This document shows, in pieces, positions 1 to 5,030 of a stretch of DNA of 5,662 bases. This DNA is from Dehalococcoidales bacterium (lineage in GTDB: Bacteria; Chloroflexota; Dehalococcoidia; Dehalococcoidales; JAQTRN01): positions 1-5,662 of the forward strand of contig JAQTRN010000073.1 of assembly GCA_028711795.1 (NCBI GenBank), given 5' to 3'. The notes under the pieces were generated by a model, which saw nothing but the letters and a program-made list of their open reading frames with translations, was not told the DNA's origin and made no database searches. Numbering within the stretch: position 1 is the first letter of the stretch; every line of letters starts with the position of its first letter. The position numbers and the translations under genes were made by a program.

Positions 1-26
1 AATCGCGTAGTTTCAGGAGCATAATA

Positions 27-302
27 CTAGGCATTCCCGAAAAGCGTCGGCTTTTGCAGCTCTCCCCGGGCTTTTTCAAAGGCAGCATCCCAGGTGAATC
101 CCTCCCGGCGATATTTTAAAATGAGCTTTACCTGTTGGACCTGCTCCTTCGGGTACTGCCTCACCTCCCGTCGCTTCAGCCGTGTCCGGTTAGGCCGGAT
201 GAAGCCCTTCTTCTCCATGTAGTGAAGCTCGTCTACCGAGGCTCCAGTCACTCTGGAGAACTGTGTGATGCGGATATTGCCGAGTAATATTTCATGAACC
301 AT
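27..302 (-). CDS. Small MerR-like HTH DNA-binding protein
   Basis: A 91-residue protein read from the ATG at 302. Residues about 9-75 resemble the winged-helix DNA-binding domain of MerR-family regulators: an HTH-like stretch ITQFSRVTGASVDELHYMEKKGFI, then a basic wing (RTRLKRREVRQY) and a helix that starts at PKEQVQQVKLIL. It ends in a short helix (FTWDAAFEKARGEL) with no room for an effector-binding domain, so any dimerisation or signal sensing must differ from classical MerR proteins. The frame stays open upstream to a TTG at 338, but that TTG is the first half of a good -35 box (TTGACA), and the MerR-type domain fits well from the ATG. There is no clear Shine-Dalgarno site. It lies 75 nt downstream of the acetyltransferase gene on the same strand. 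The target is unknown; it could equally be a small excisionase-like or phage-type MerR protein. The stop is TAG. Confidence 0.7.
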   Translation of the reverse strand: MVHEILLGNIRITQFSRVTGASVDELHYMEKKGFIRPNRTRLKRREVRQYPKEQVQQVKLILKYRREGFTWDAAFEKARGELQKPTLFGNA

Positions 303-309
303 TACATGA

Positions 310-338
310 AATTTACCACGTAACACCAGGTCTGTCAA
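310..338 (-). promoter_or_regulatory. Promoter of the MerR-like gene
   Basis: On the minus strand, TTGACA (338-333), a 17-bp spacer and TAAATT (315-310) form a sigma70-type promoter with a perfect -35 and a 4/6 -10 box. The expected transcription start (about 302-303) falls on the ATG of the MerR-like gene, which suggests a leaderless mRNA. The promoter lies between the acetyltransferase stop (378) and the MerR-like gene, so the latter could be expressed independently. Confidence 0.55.
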
Positions 339-377
339 GTCGCCACGGCTTTGACCGATGATGTACGGTGTGGGGCC

Positions 378-830
378 CTAGGAGTGGGAGCCCTGAGGGT
401 ATAACCGGAAGCCAAGGGCGGAATCTTCGAAGCCCAGCGCCCGGTAGAACCGGTGGGCTGCCTGGCGTCTTTTGTGGCTCAAAAGCTGCACTTTGTAACA
501 ACCGGCCTCGCGGGAGCGGGCCAGAGTATATTCCACCAGGAGGCGACCGATTCCTCGCCCGCGATATCGACTATCGACGACGAGGTTCTCCAGAATTGCC
601 CAGGGACGGCAGTCGTGGGAGAGGTTGGGGATTATCTGTAGTAGAACGGTGCCCAGGACTAGGCCGTCTTCGGTGGCAACCAGGAGCTGGTGGCGCGGCA
701 TGGCGATGATCTCTTCGAAGACCCGTCTGGTACTCTCAGGAGAGACAATCTGTTTTGTCTCCGTCAGCTCTTCATAAAGCTCCAATATTCGGGGGATGTC
801 CTCCCGGGTCGCCAGTCGAATAGTAGCCAT
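378..830 (-). CDS. GNAT-family N-acetyltransferase
   Basis: A 150-residue protein with the full GNAT fold layout. It opens with the typical IRLATREDIPRILELYEEL start, has strand beta4 at about 74-86 (AILENLVVDSRYR), and the acetyl-CoA pyrophosphate-binding motif A RGRGIGRLL at 90-98. Strand beta5 (YKVQLLSH, 112-119) and the AHRFYRALGF helix-turn (125-134) close the domain. Such enzymes move an acetyl group from acetyl-CoA to an amine; the substrate cannot be told from sequence and could be a small molecule, a peptide N-terminus or a lysine. The ATG at 830 is preceded by AGGAG about 10 nt upstream. It is divergent from hicBA, with its own promoter at 869-897. No adjacent partner suggests a GNAT toxin, so a housekeeping or resistance-type acetyltransferase is more likely. 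The stop is TAG. Confidence 0.93.
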   Translation of the reverse strand: MATIRLATREDIPRILELYEELTETKQIVSPESTRRVFEEIIAMPRHQLLVATEDGLVLGTVLLQIIPNLSHDCRPWAILENLVVDSRYRGRGIGRLLVEYTLARSREAGCYKVQLLSHKRRQAAHRFYRALGFEDSALGFRLYPQGSHS

Positions 831-868
831 CCTTTTGCAGCTCCTCTTACCAGAAACATTAGAGATAG

Positions 869-897
869 AGTTTAGGACTTTGGAGACGAAACGTCAA
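869..897 (-). promoter_or_regulatory. Promoter of the GNAT gene
   Basis: On the minus strand, TTGACG (897-892), a 17-bp spacer and TAAACT (874-869) match the sigma70 pattern (5/6 and 4/6). The predicted start near 862 leaves a leader of about 30 nt that contains the AGGAG ribosome site. Confidence 0.5.
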
Positions 898-900
898 AGT
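877..900. repeat. Inverted repeat over the GNAT promoter
   Basis: ACTTTG (877-882) and CAAAGT (895-900) are perfect reverse complements 12 bp apart. Inside them is a second, slightly offset dyad, GACG-AAA-CGTC (885-895). Together they cover the -35 box and most of the spacer of the GNAT promoter, where a repressor would act. No binding protein is identified; chance is possible at this arm length. Confidence 0.3.
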
Positions 901-963
901 TTTTCAAGCGGTTTATCCGCCGATGGCCGGATGTTTGTGCAGTGGTAAGCTCACTTGGGAGGA

Positions 964-972
964 TGCTATAAT
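964..972 (+). promoter_or_regulatory. Extended -10 promoter of hicBA
   Basis: TGCTATAAT is a perfect -10 box (TATAAT, 967-972) with the TG of an extended -10 element. The region 17 bp upstream has no good -35 box, as is common for extended -10 promoters. The predicted start near 979 gives a leader of about 17 nt that carries GGAG (982-985), the ribosome site for hicB. Confidence 0.6.
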
Positions 973-995
973 AGTTTCAGTGGAGCGTGGGTAAA

Positions 996-1202
996 ATGAA
1001 GTTTCGTGTAGTAATAGAATACGACCCGGCGACAAAGAGCTACGCGGCTTACTGTCCAGAGCTACCGGGGTGCTGTAGTGCCGGCGATACCGAAGCGGAA
1101 GCCCTGGAAAATGTCAAAGAAGCCATCACTCTTTATCTTGAACCAGCTTCGTTAAAATTATCGCCGAACGACAAGGTTTTCGATATAGAAGTTCCCGCCT
1201 GA
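996..1202 (+). CDS. hicB: HicB-type antitoxin, short form
   Basis: A 68-residue single-domain HicB protein, the antitoxin that binds and blocks the HicA mRNA interferase. The HicB partial-RNase-H fold is evident: strand MKFRVVIEYDP, then SYAAYCPELPGCCSAGDTEAEA (about 15-36) and helix LENVKEAITLYLEP (37-50). The protein ends 18 residues after this helix, so the C-terminal HTH or RHH DNA-binding domain that longer HicB proteins use for autoregulation is absent. GGAG at 982-985 is 10 nt from the ATG at 996 and only one base from a possible GTG at 987, which decides for the ATG. The stop TGA shares its A with the hicA ATG (TGATG), so the two are translationally coupled, with the antitoxin made first. 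Confidence 0.9.
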   Translation: MKFRVVIEYDPATKSYAAYCPELPGCCSAGDTEAEALENVKEAITLYLEPASLKLSPNDKVFDIEVPA

Positions 1203-1420
1203 TGGCCCAAAGATTTCCCCGATTGACAGCTAGCGAAGTTGTCCGCATCTTACAGCACCACGGTTTCATGCTAGTGTCACAGCGTGGCAGTCACCAGAAA
1301 TGGCGTAATAACGCCACTAACAAGCAGGTAATTGTGCCTTATCATAAAGGCAGGCTCTTACCACTCGGTACACTAAGAGGCATTATCGAAGGCAGCGGTG
1401 TCCCGGAGAATGAGTTTTAA
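1202..1420 (+). CDS. hicA: HicA-type mRNA interferase toxin
   Basis: A 72-residue HicA toxin, a double-stranded-RNA-binding-like fold that cleaves mRNA and halts translation until neutralised by HicB. The protein begins with FPRLTASEVVRILQHHGF, has the conserved RGSHQKW (28-34) with the catalytic His at 31, then strand KQVIVPYHKG and the closing helix LGTLRGIIEGSGV (55-67). All family landmarks are present and the length is normal, so it looks functional. It has no strong Shine-Dalgarno of its own and starts inside the hicB stop codon. The order antitoxin-toxin is the reverse of E. coli hicAB but occurs widely in other phyla. It converges on the SIR2-like gene, 97 nt away; no clear terminator hairpin is visible in that gap. 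Confidence 0.92.
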   Translation: MAQRFPRLTASEVVRILQHHGFMLVSQRGSHQKWRNNATNKQVIVPYHKGRLLPLGTLRGIIEGSGVPENEF

Positions 1421-1517
1421 GGTAAGATTCCGGTGCCCTTCCATATTCTGAACTCTGGTGCTTACACGGCAGTGAATAGCGGCTTCCGTTTATTGCAGTT
1501 CAACCGTATATGTATCA

Positions 1518-2621
1518 TCAGCTAATGGCATCCCTTATTTCTTCATCAACGATCTTACTGAATTGGATCTTGTCCTGTTGGGCTCGCCAGTTTCCAAAAT
1601 CAATATTGTGTATGTAGATATTACTTTTAATACTTGAACTAGTCGTTTTATCCGCTTCGAGTTCATTTAGCAACTGATTTTGCCTCATGTTTTTGTCAAA
1701 AACTACTAATCTCAACCCATTCTTAAGGGATTTAACAAACATATCATTGATGAACTTATCCCGAAAAGAATATCCGATAGCTATACACACGCGAGTTGCT
1801 TCAGAAGATAATTCAGTTTTCAATTTGTCATAGTAAAAAGAGAAGGGCTCTTCTTTTATCTGTTCGAACTTCTCTCTGGTTGGGTATATCAGCAGATCCC
1901 GATAATTTTCAGGTGCCTTATGGTCAAGGGGAATTTGCTGTATATCACCACTCTCTTTATTCATCCACTAATCAGTTGAACCATGAAGTTTATAAATCAG
2001 TATTCTCGGATTAGACCCAACTTGGTCATAGAGCTTTGTGTCTAATATTACGCGTCTGCCTGTTTTTTTCATACCAGTCTCTATGTGCCAACTACACCTA
2101 GCGCAGTCCTGCATGGATTCGAAAACTAAGTCGTAATTAGTCGTAAAAATTGGAACCACATCTATATTGTTTAAACTAAGTCCCTCAAGAAGAGGAGCAT
2201 AGTGTTCGTAAGCTTTTTCTGGCGCAACGTCTTTATAGGCAGTTCTTGTGAACGAATCAAAATCGGCTAATATGCTGTCTATGAACAGGACAGCAGTTTG
2301 AGGTCGAGGAGCCTTTGTCATATTAACATCAGATTTGATTGGAGGTAAAACTTGTATACTTTCTGCTGACCTGTGCAACTCTAAAAACCAATCCCTTAAA
2401 TATTCGGAATCTACAAGCGGTTGACTTTTATTTAATCCAACTTCATTTTTAGAATTGTAGAATTTTTTGTAGGCATCTAATATTACCTGCGTGTCATTAA
2501 CGCCCCAATGTTGCCTCAATAATCCAATGAACTGTAACGTTGTTGGCATTCCTAGGCCAGCAGAGGCACCGGCGCCAACAAACACTATCAACTTATGTTC
2601 AGATAATTTCTCGTTCTTCAT
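1518..2621 (-). pseudogene. SIR2-like NAD-binding protein, split by in-frame TAG
   Basis: Read through one TAG codon, this is a 367-codon SIR2-like protein of the kind found in bacterial antiphage systems, where SIR2 effectors usually degrade NAD+. Visible motifs, counted from the ATG at 2621: the NAD-binding loop FVGAGASAGLGMPTT (about 14-28), FTTNYDLVFE (159-168) with the catalytic-site Asn and Asp, and YKLHGSTD (210-217) with the catalytic-type His at 213. A TAG at codon 218 (1970-1968) follows, then TGG (Trp), and in the same frame the rest: PTREKFEQ and IGYSFRDKFIN (about 282-292), the family's C-terminal signature. Since the family motif is KLHGSxDW, TAG most likely replaces a TGG (one G-to-A change). 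The start ATG has GGAAGGGG at the right distance; a GTG at 2636 overlaps that site and is rejected. The gene is AT-rich compared with its neighbours, suggesting horizontal arrival. The 217-residue N-terminal piece lacks the C-terminal third; ATG 1964 two codons after the stop could restart translation. Confidence 0.85.
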
Positions 2622-2625
2622 TTTA

Positions 2626-2633
2626 TCCCCTTC
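2626..2633 (-). promoter_or_regulatory. Ribosome binding site deciding the SIR2 start
   Basis: GGAAGGGG on the minus strand ends 4 nt before the ATG at 2621. It overlaps the in-frame GTG at 2636, so initiation at the ATG is favoured. Confidence 0.55.
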
Positions 2634-2684
2634 CACTTTGGCCTATTCCAGTGAGGTGATTTTATGTTTGCTTGGCATCTGGAA

Positions 2685-2942
2685 TCAGAGTGAGCGGTAG
2701 ATTTCCCGGCGGTGGCCAATACGTACCACCGTCACGATTTTCTGATTATCGTCAATACTGTAGACCACCCGTTAGTCTCCCTGCCTGACCCGCCACAGGC
2801 CCGCGCTCTTGATTTTCTCCACCCCTTTTGGCCGCGGCGAGCCGGCCAGACCCTCTACCGTTTCCAGGACCGTCTCAAAGTCTCCTCCGGGCAGTCTATC
2901 CAGTGCGCGCTGCGCTGGCCGCCTCAGTCCTATCTGGTACAT
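2685..2942 (-). pseudogene. RelE/ParE-family toxin, interrupted by in-frame TAA
   Basis: Read through one TAA codon, the minus strand encodes an 85-position RelE/ParE-superfamily toxin of normal length. It begins MYQIGLRRPAQRALDRLPG, continues with a helix LETVEGLAG and SPRPKGVEKIK, then LWRVRQGD (49-56). A TAA (2774-2772) sits at codon 57. The frame resumes as RVVYSIDDNQKIVTVVRIGHRREIYR (58-83), the classic RelE C-terminal strands with GHRR and the final Tyr. The family has GDYRVVY, so TAC or TAT (Tyr) most likely became TAA by one base change. The truncated product lacks the C-terminal strands that carry the active-site residues, so the toxin should be dead. Its ATG overlaps the antitoxin stop by one base (TAATG), indicating an original two-gene unit. 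RelE-type mRNA cleavage and ParE-type gyrase poisoning cannot be separated from this sequence. Confidence 0.85.
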
Positions 2943-3190
2943 TACTGGTTTGGGCGGCCCTTATTCTTTCGCGATTTAAGGTAGTCTTCGAGTGATCTGG
3001 TGCCTTCGATATTGGCTAAGGATGCCAGGCCCTCGGCGGCATCAATTTCATCCTCGAGTTTGGCGATGATAGCCTCAACCAGCCAGTCTTTCATCGTCTT
3101 ACCTTTTAAAGCGGCGAAAGCCTTAACACGATTGCGTAGCTCCGGTTCCAGATCCAAAAAATACCTTGATCTCTTTATGGTCTCGGGCAT
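2942..3190 (-). CDS. Ribbon-helix-helix antitoxin
   Basis: An intact 82-residue protein of ribbon-helix-helix type. The strand KRSRYFLDL (6-14) is followed by helix A (PELRNRVKAFAALKG, 16-30) and helix B (TMKDWLVEAIIAKLEDEI, 32-49). The acidic and basic tail (50-82) would be the segment that wraps around the toxin. It should bind its own promoter as a dimer and neutralise the downstream RelE/ParE-family protein, which here is broken, leaving an orphan antitoxin. The ATG at 3190 has GGAGAG (3202-3197) as ribosome site, six nt away. The open frame extends further to a TTG at 3250, but that TTG is the -35 box and the upstream residues do not belong to the fold. The TAA stop shares one base with the toxin ATG. 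Confidence 0.83.
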   Translation of the reverse strand: MPETIKRSRYFLDLEPELRNRVKAFAALKGKTMKDWLVEAIIAKLEDEIDAAEGLASLANIEGTRSLEDYLKSRKNKGRPNQ

Positions 3191-3207
3191 TCGATTCTCT
3201 CCATTGG

Positions 3208-3219
3208 CTATATATATAG
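3208..3219. promoter_or_regulatory. Candidate operator palindrome
   Basis: CTATATATATAG is a perfect 12-bp palindrome placed around the expected transcription start (about 3215) of the antitoxin-toxin unit. RHH antitoxins commonly repress their own promoters by binding short palindromes in this position. Alternating TA steps make a chance palindrome easier, so the assignment rests on location. Confidence 0.4.
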
Positions 3220-3221
3220 TA

Positions 3222-3250
3222 AATATATCCCACATAGCCTCAGAAGTCAA
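3222..3250 (-). promoter_or_regulatory. Promoter of the RHH antitoxin-toxin unit
   Basis: On the minus strand, TTGACT (3250-3245), a 17-bp spacer and TATATT (3227-3222) give 5/6 matches in each box, one of the best promoters in the window. The start falls near 3215, leaving a leader of about 25 nt with GGAGAG. The same transcript could continue through the toxin remnant into the SIR2-like gene, which begins 63 nt after the toxin stop. Confidence 0.65.
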
Positions 3251-3281
3251 TATCCGGCATTACCGTCACCTTCCCCGCCGC

Positions 3282-3290
3282 TGATATAAT
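3282..3290 (+). promoter_or_regulatory. Extended -10 promoter of the cyclotransferase gene
   Basis: TGATATAAT is a perfect extended -10 element six bases before the ATG at 3297, so the predicted start is the A of that ATG. No Shine-Dalgarno site is present. The TGA at 3282-3284 is an in-frame stop, so no earlier start exists; a leaderless mRNA is the simplest reading. The -35 region is poor. Confidence 0.6.
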
Positions 3291-3296
3291 AGCCGT

Positions 3297-4163
3297 ATGA
3301 AGACAAGTAGAGGACTACGGTTCGTAATAACTCTGTTTCACCGCGGCGCTAACCCCCTTCTATTAGTGGCAATTATCTTTGTGTTATTGAGCACCAGCGC
3401 CTGCCTCTACCGCTCCGGACCAACTCGCAGAAAACCGGTGCCGTCGCCAGTTACTACCGCACCGGCGCCCGTCTACACCTACCGGGTGGTCAATGCCTAT
3501 CCCCACGATCCGCAGGCTTTTACTCAGGGACTGGCCTTCGATAACGGTATTTTGTACGAGGGAACGGGGCTGTACGGCAGCTCCTCCCTGCGACGGGTAG
3601 ACCGGGAAACCGGGGAGGTCTTGCAGATCCATAACCTGCCCGCGGAGTATTTTGGCGAGGGTATCACTGTCTATCAGGGGACCATTATACAACTAACCTG
3701 GCAGTCATACACCGGCTTCATCTATGACCGGGACAGCTTCGACCTATTGCGCCAGTTCTCTTACCCGACCGAGGGTTGGGGCGTTACTCACGATGGCGAG
3801 CGGATCATCATGAGTGACGGCACTTCTATTCTGCATTTCCTGGACCCGGTGACTTTTAGTGAGACAGGCAGTGTTGAGGTGCACGACAATGATATGCCAG
3901 TTACCCGGATAAACGAACTGGAGCACATCAACGGCGAAATCTACGCTAATGTCTGGCAGACGGATGAAATCGCTATCATCGATCCCCGCGATGGCCGGGT
4001 CACCGGATGGATAGACCTGTCCGGTCTGCTGCCGACCCGGGAGGTGAGTGGTCAGGTCGATGTCCTGAACGGCATCGCCTATGACTCACCGGCGGGACGG
4101 CTGTTTGTCACCGGTAAGCTATGGCCCTGGTTGTTTGAGATCGAGTTAGTGGCCAGGCAATAA
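3297..4163 (+). CDS. Glutaminyl-peptide cyclotransferase (glutamine cyclotransferase), lipoprotein
   Basis: A 288-residue member of the bacterial/plant-type glutamine cyclotransferase family, a five-bladed beta-propeller that cyclises N-terminal Gln of peptides to pyroglutamate with release of ammonia. Family motifs run the whole length: HDPQAFTQGL (70-79), YEGTGLYG (87-94), FGEGIT (119-124), LTW (133-135), GWGVTHDG (160-167), SDGT (173-176), INELEHINGEIYANVW (205-220) and LNGIAYD (257-263) with GKLWP (273-277). Residues 19-35 are a hydrophobic signal segment followed by Cys36 in LLSTSAC, a somewhat loose lipobox (Thr at -3), so the enzyme is probably a lipoprotein on the outer face of the membrane. 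A Pro/Thr-rich linker (42-58) tethers the propeller. It is divergent from the antitoxin gene and convergent with a secreted-protein gene. Its likely job is N-terminal capping of secreted proteins, but the substrates are unknown. Confidence 0.92.
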   Translation: MKTSRGLRFVITLFHRGANPLLLVAIIFVLLSTSACLYRSGPTRRKPVPSPVTTAPAPVYTYRVVNAYPHDPQAFTQGLAFDNGILYEGTGLYGSSSLRRVDRETGEVLQIHNLPAEYFGEGITVYQGTIIQLTWQSYTGFIYDRDSFDLLRQFSYPTEGWGVTHDGERIIMSDGTSILHFLDPVTFSETGSVEVHDNDMPVTRINELEHINGEIYANVWQTDEIAIIDPRDGRVTGWIDLSGLLPTREVSGQVDVLNGIAYDSPAGRLFVTGKLWPWLFEIELVARQ

Positions 4164-4178
4164 CTGTCCGGTAACAAT

Positions 4179-4208
4179 GAGCGGCTTCACACCAGTGTGA
4201 AGCCGCTC
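4179..4208. terminator. Shared hairpin between convergent genes
   Basis: Two perfect 14-bp arms, GAGCGGCTTCACAC (4179-4192) and its reverse complement (4195-4208), are separated by CA. The hairpin lies 15 nt past the cyclotransferase stop and 26 nt past the stop of the opposing gene, so it serves both. Neither side has a proper T-run: GAAAAAC follows on the plus strand and ATTGTT on the minus strand. It is therefore a strong stem but not a textbook intrinsic terminator; mRNA 3' end protection is another possible role. Confidence 0.7.
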
Positions 4209-4234
4209 GAAAAACGCTGGCGCCGGCCTGAGAC

Positions 4235-4948
4235 CTACTGGCGAACAGCGGTGCGCCGCTTGAGTGATACCGTCATGAGCGCCGCTATGACCACGGCAGC
4301 GATGACCAGACCCCAGGTGGTGATACCGGGCGCTGAAAGTGGCTCCGGTTCCGGCTGGGTAACCGGTACCGGGCTCGTGATCTGCGTGGTGTAAGAGTAG
4401 AAAATATCGGCTGGCGGCCATTGCCGTATCGCATGGTCCAGGAAGAACGTTGATAGCCTGGCCTCGTTGATGCCGACCGCCACGTTATCTACCTGGAAGC
4501 TGAAGACCAGCGGTTCGCCAACCGGATAGATGGAGCGTGGTCCCTGTCCCCAGATATGTATCCAGGCATAAGTCGCATCGGGGTCATGCGGTCCGAAGTA
4601 TTCCCAGTAGTCCCCGACATCAGCTATATAAGGCTCCGGTACCTGGACGTTGGAGATGGTCGCTTCCAGGGGAATCTGGACAAAGAACCCGTCCAGGCCG
4701 GTGTGGTCGATGCCATTAGTCCATTCCGGCAGACCGCCCAGGTCCGAGTAGTCTCCCACCTCGGTCAGGTTGGTAATGGTGTACTTGAATATCCAGGAAT
4801 TGCCGCCGAGGTGAGTTGTCTCGACAACGACGCTGTACTGGCCGGCCAGCGGTTGCAGTTCGGTATTGGGTGCGTGAGCGGCCACCGGTAGCGAAAAGCC
4901 GGCGAAAAGGACCAGCGCCAGCGCCACTATTGATATTATCCTTTTCAT
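4235..4948 (-). CDS. Secreted protein with C-terminal W-G/TM/Arg anchor, unknown function
   Basis: A 237-residue protein I cannot assign to a functional family. Residues 1-26 are a typical signal peptide (MKRIISIVALAL..., cleavage likely after AHA at 24-26). The mature part, about 30-190, is rich in aromatic and beta-prone residues, with WIFKYTITNLT (52-62), LEATISNVQVPEPY (94-107) and LVFSFQVDNVAVG (147-159), suggesting a beta-sandwich. A Pro/Glu linker (193-207) leads to PGITTWGLVIAAVVIAAL, a transmembrane stretch (about 211-228) and KRR (230-232). This motif-helix-basic order resembles CTERM sorting signals such as IPTL-CTERM, though the exact motif differs. It has GGAGG 8 nt before the ATG and a good promoter at 5002-5030. 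It is probably displayed on the cell surface; a plain C-terminal membrane anchor is the alternative. Confidence 0.85.
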   Translation of the reverse strand: MKRIISIVALALVLFAGFSLPVAAHAPNTELQPLAGQYSVVVETTHLGGNSWIFKYTITNLTEVGDYSDLGGLPEWTNGIDHTGLDGFFVQIPLEATISNVQVPEPYIADVGDYWEYFGPHDPDATYAWIHIWGQGPRSIYPVGEPLVFSFQVDNVAVGINEARLSTFFLDHAIRQWPPADIFYSYTTQITSPVPVTQPEPEPLSAPGITTWGLVIAAVVIAALMTVSLKRRTAVRQ

Positions 4949-5001
4949 ATCCCAGTCCTCCCTCTACTTGAGGTTATTAGATAGACACGTGTACCAAAGC
5001 C

Positions 5002-5030
5002 ATTCTAAATACCGCCTATGAGATGGTCAA
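5002..5030 (-). promoter_or_regulatory. Promoter of the secreted-protein gene
   Basis: On the minus strand, TTGACC (5030-5025), a 17-bp spacer and TAGAAT (5007-5002) each match 5/6. The start near 4995 leaves a leader of about 46 nt that carries GGAGG. The 290-bp gap between this gene and the divergent membrane-protein gene holds this promoter, an inverted repeat at 5025-5065 and the opposing promoter at 5204-5232; I see no small gene in it. Confidence 0.6.

Noticed and set aside
368..709. Plus-strand 113-codon open frame
   Set aside because: It is antisense to the GNAT gene, with low-complexity Gly/Arg/Pro composition typical of a shadow frame.
1421..1517. Possible terminator between hicA and the SIR2-like gene (GTAAG ... 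CTTAC)
   Set aside because: Five-base arms about 38 bases apart, without a T-run, are not convincing; I see no other structure in this gap.
1968..1970. TAG read as pyrrolysine or as a reassigned sense codon
   Set aside because: Two genes at the left of the window end in TAG at sensible positions, the site is a conserved Trp, and the neighbouring toxin has a TAA instead. A nonsense mutation is simpler.
2712..2984. Plus-strand 90-codon open frame
   Set aside because: It is antisense to the RelE/ParE-family toxin and the end of the antitoxin, has no family signature and no ribosome site; the minus strand shows a clear toxin once its TAA is read through.
3191..3250. Twenty-residue N-terminal extension of the RHH antitoxin from TTG 3250
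   Set aside because: This stretch is the promoter (TTGACT-17-TATATT) and leader; GGAGAG sits before the ATG at 3190.
3384..3692. Minus-strand 102-codon open frame
   Set aside because: It lies opposite the cyclotransferase, whose family motifs run through the whole region.
4556..4891. Plus-strand 111-codon open frame
   Set aside because: It is antisense to the secreted-protein gene, which has a signal peptide, anchor, ribosome site and promoter.
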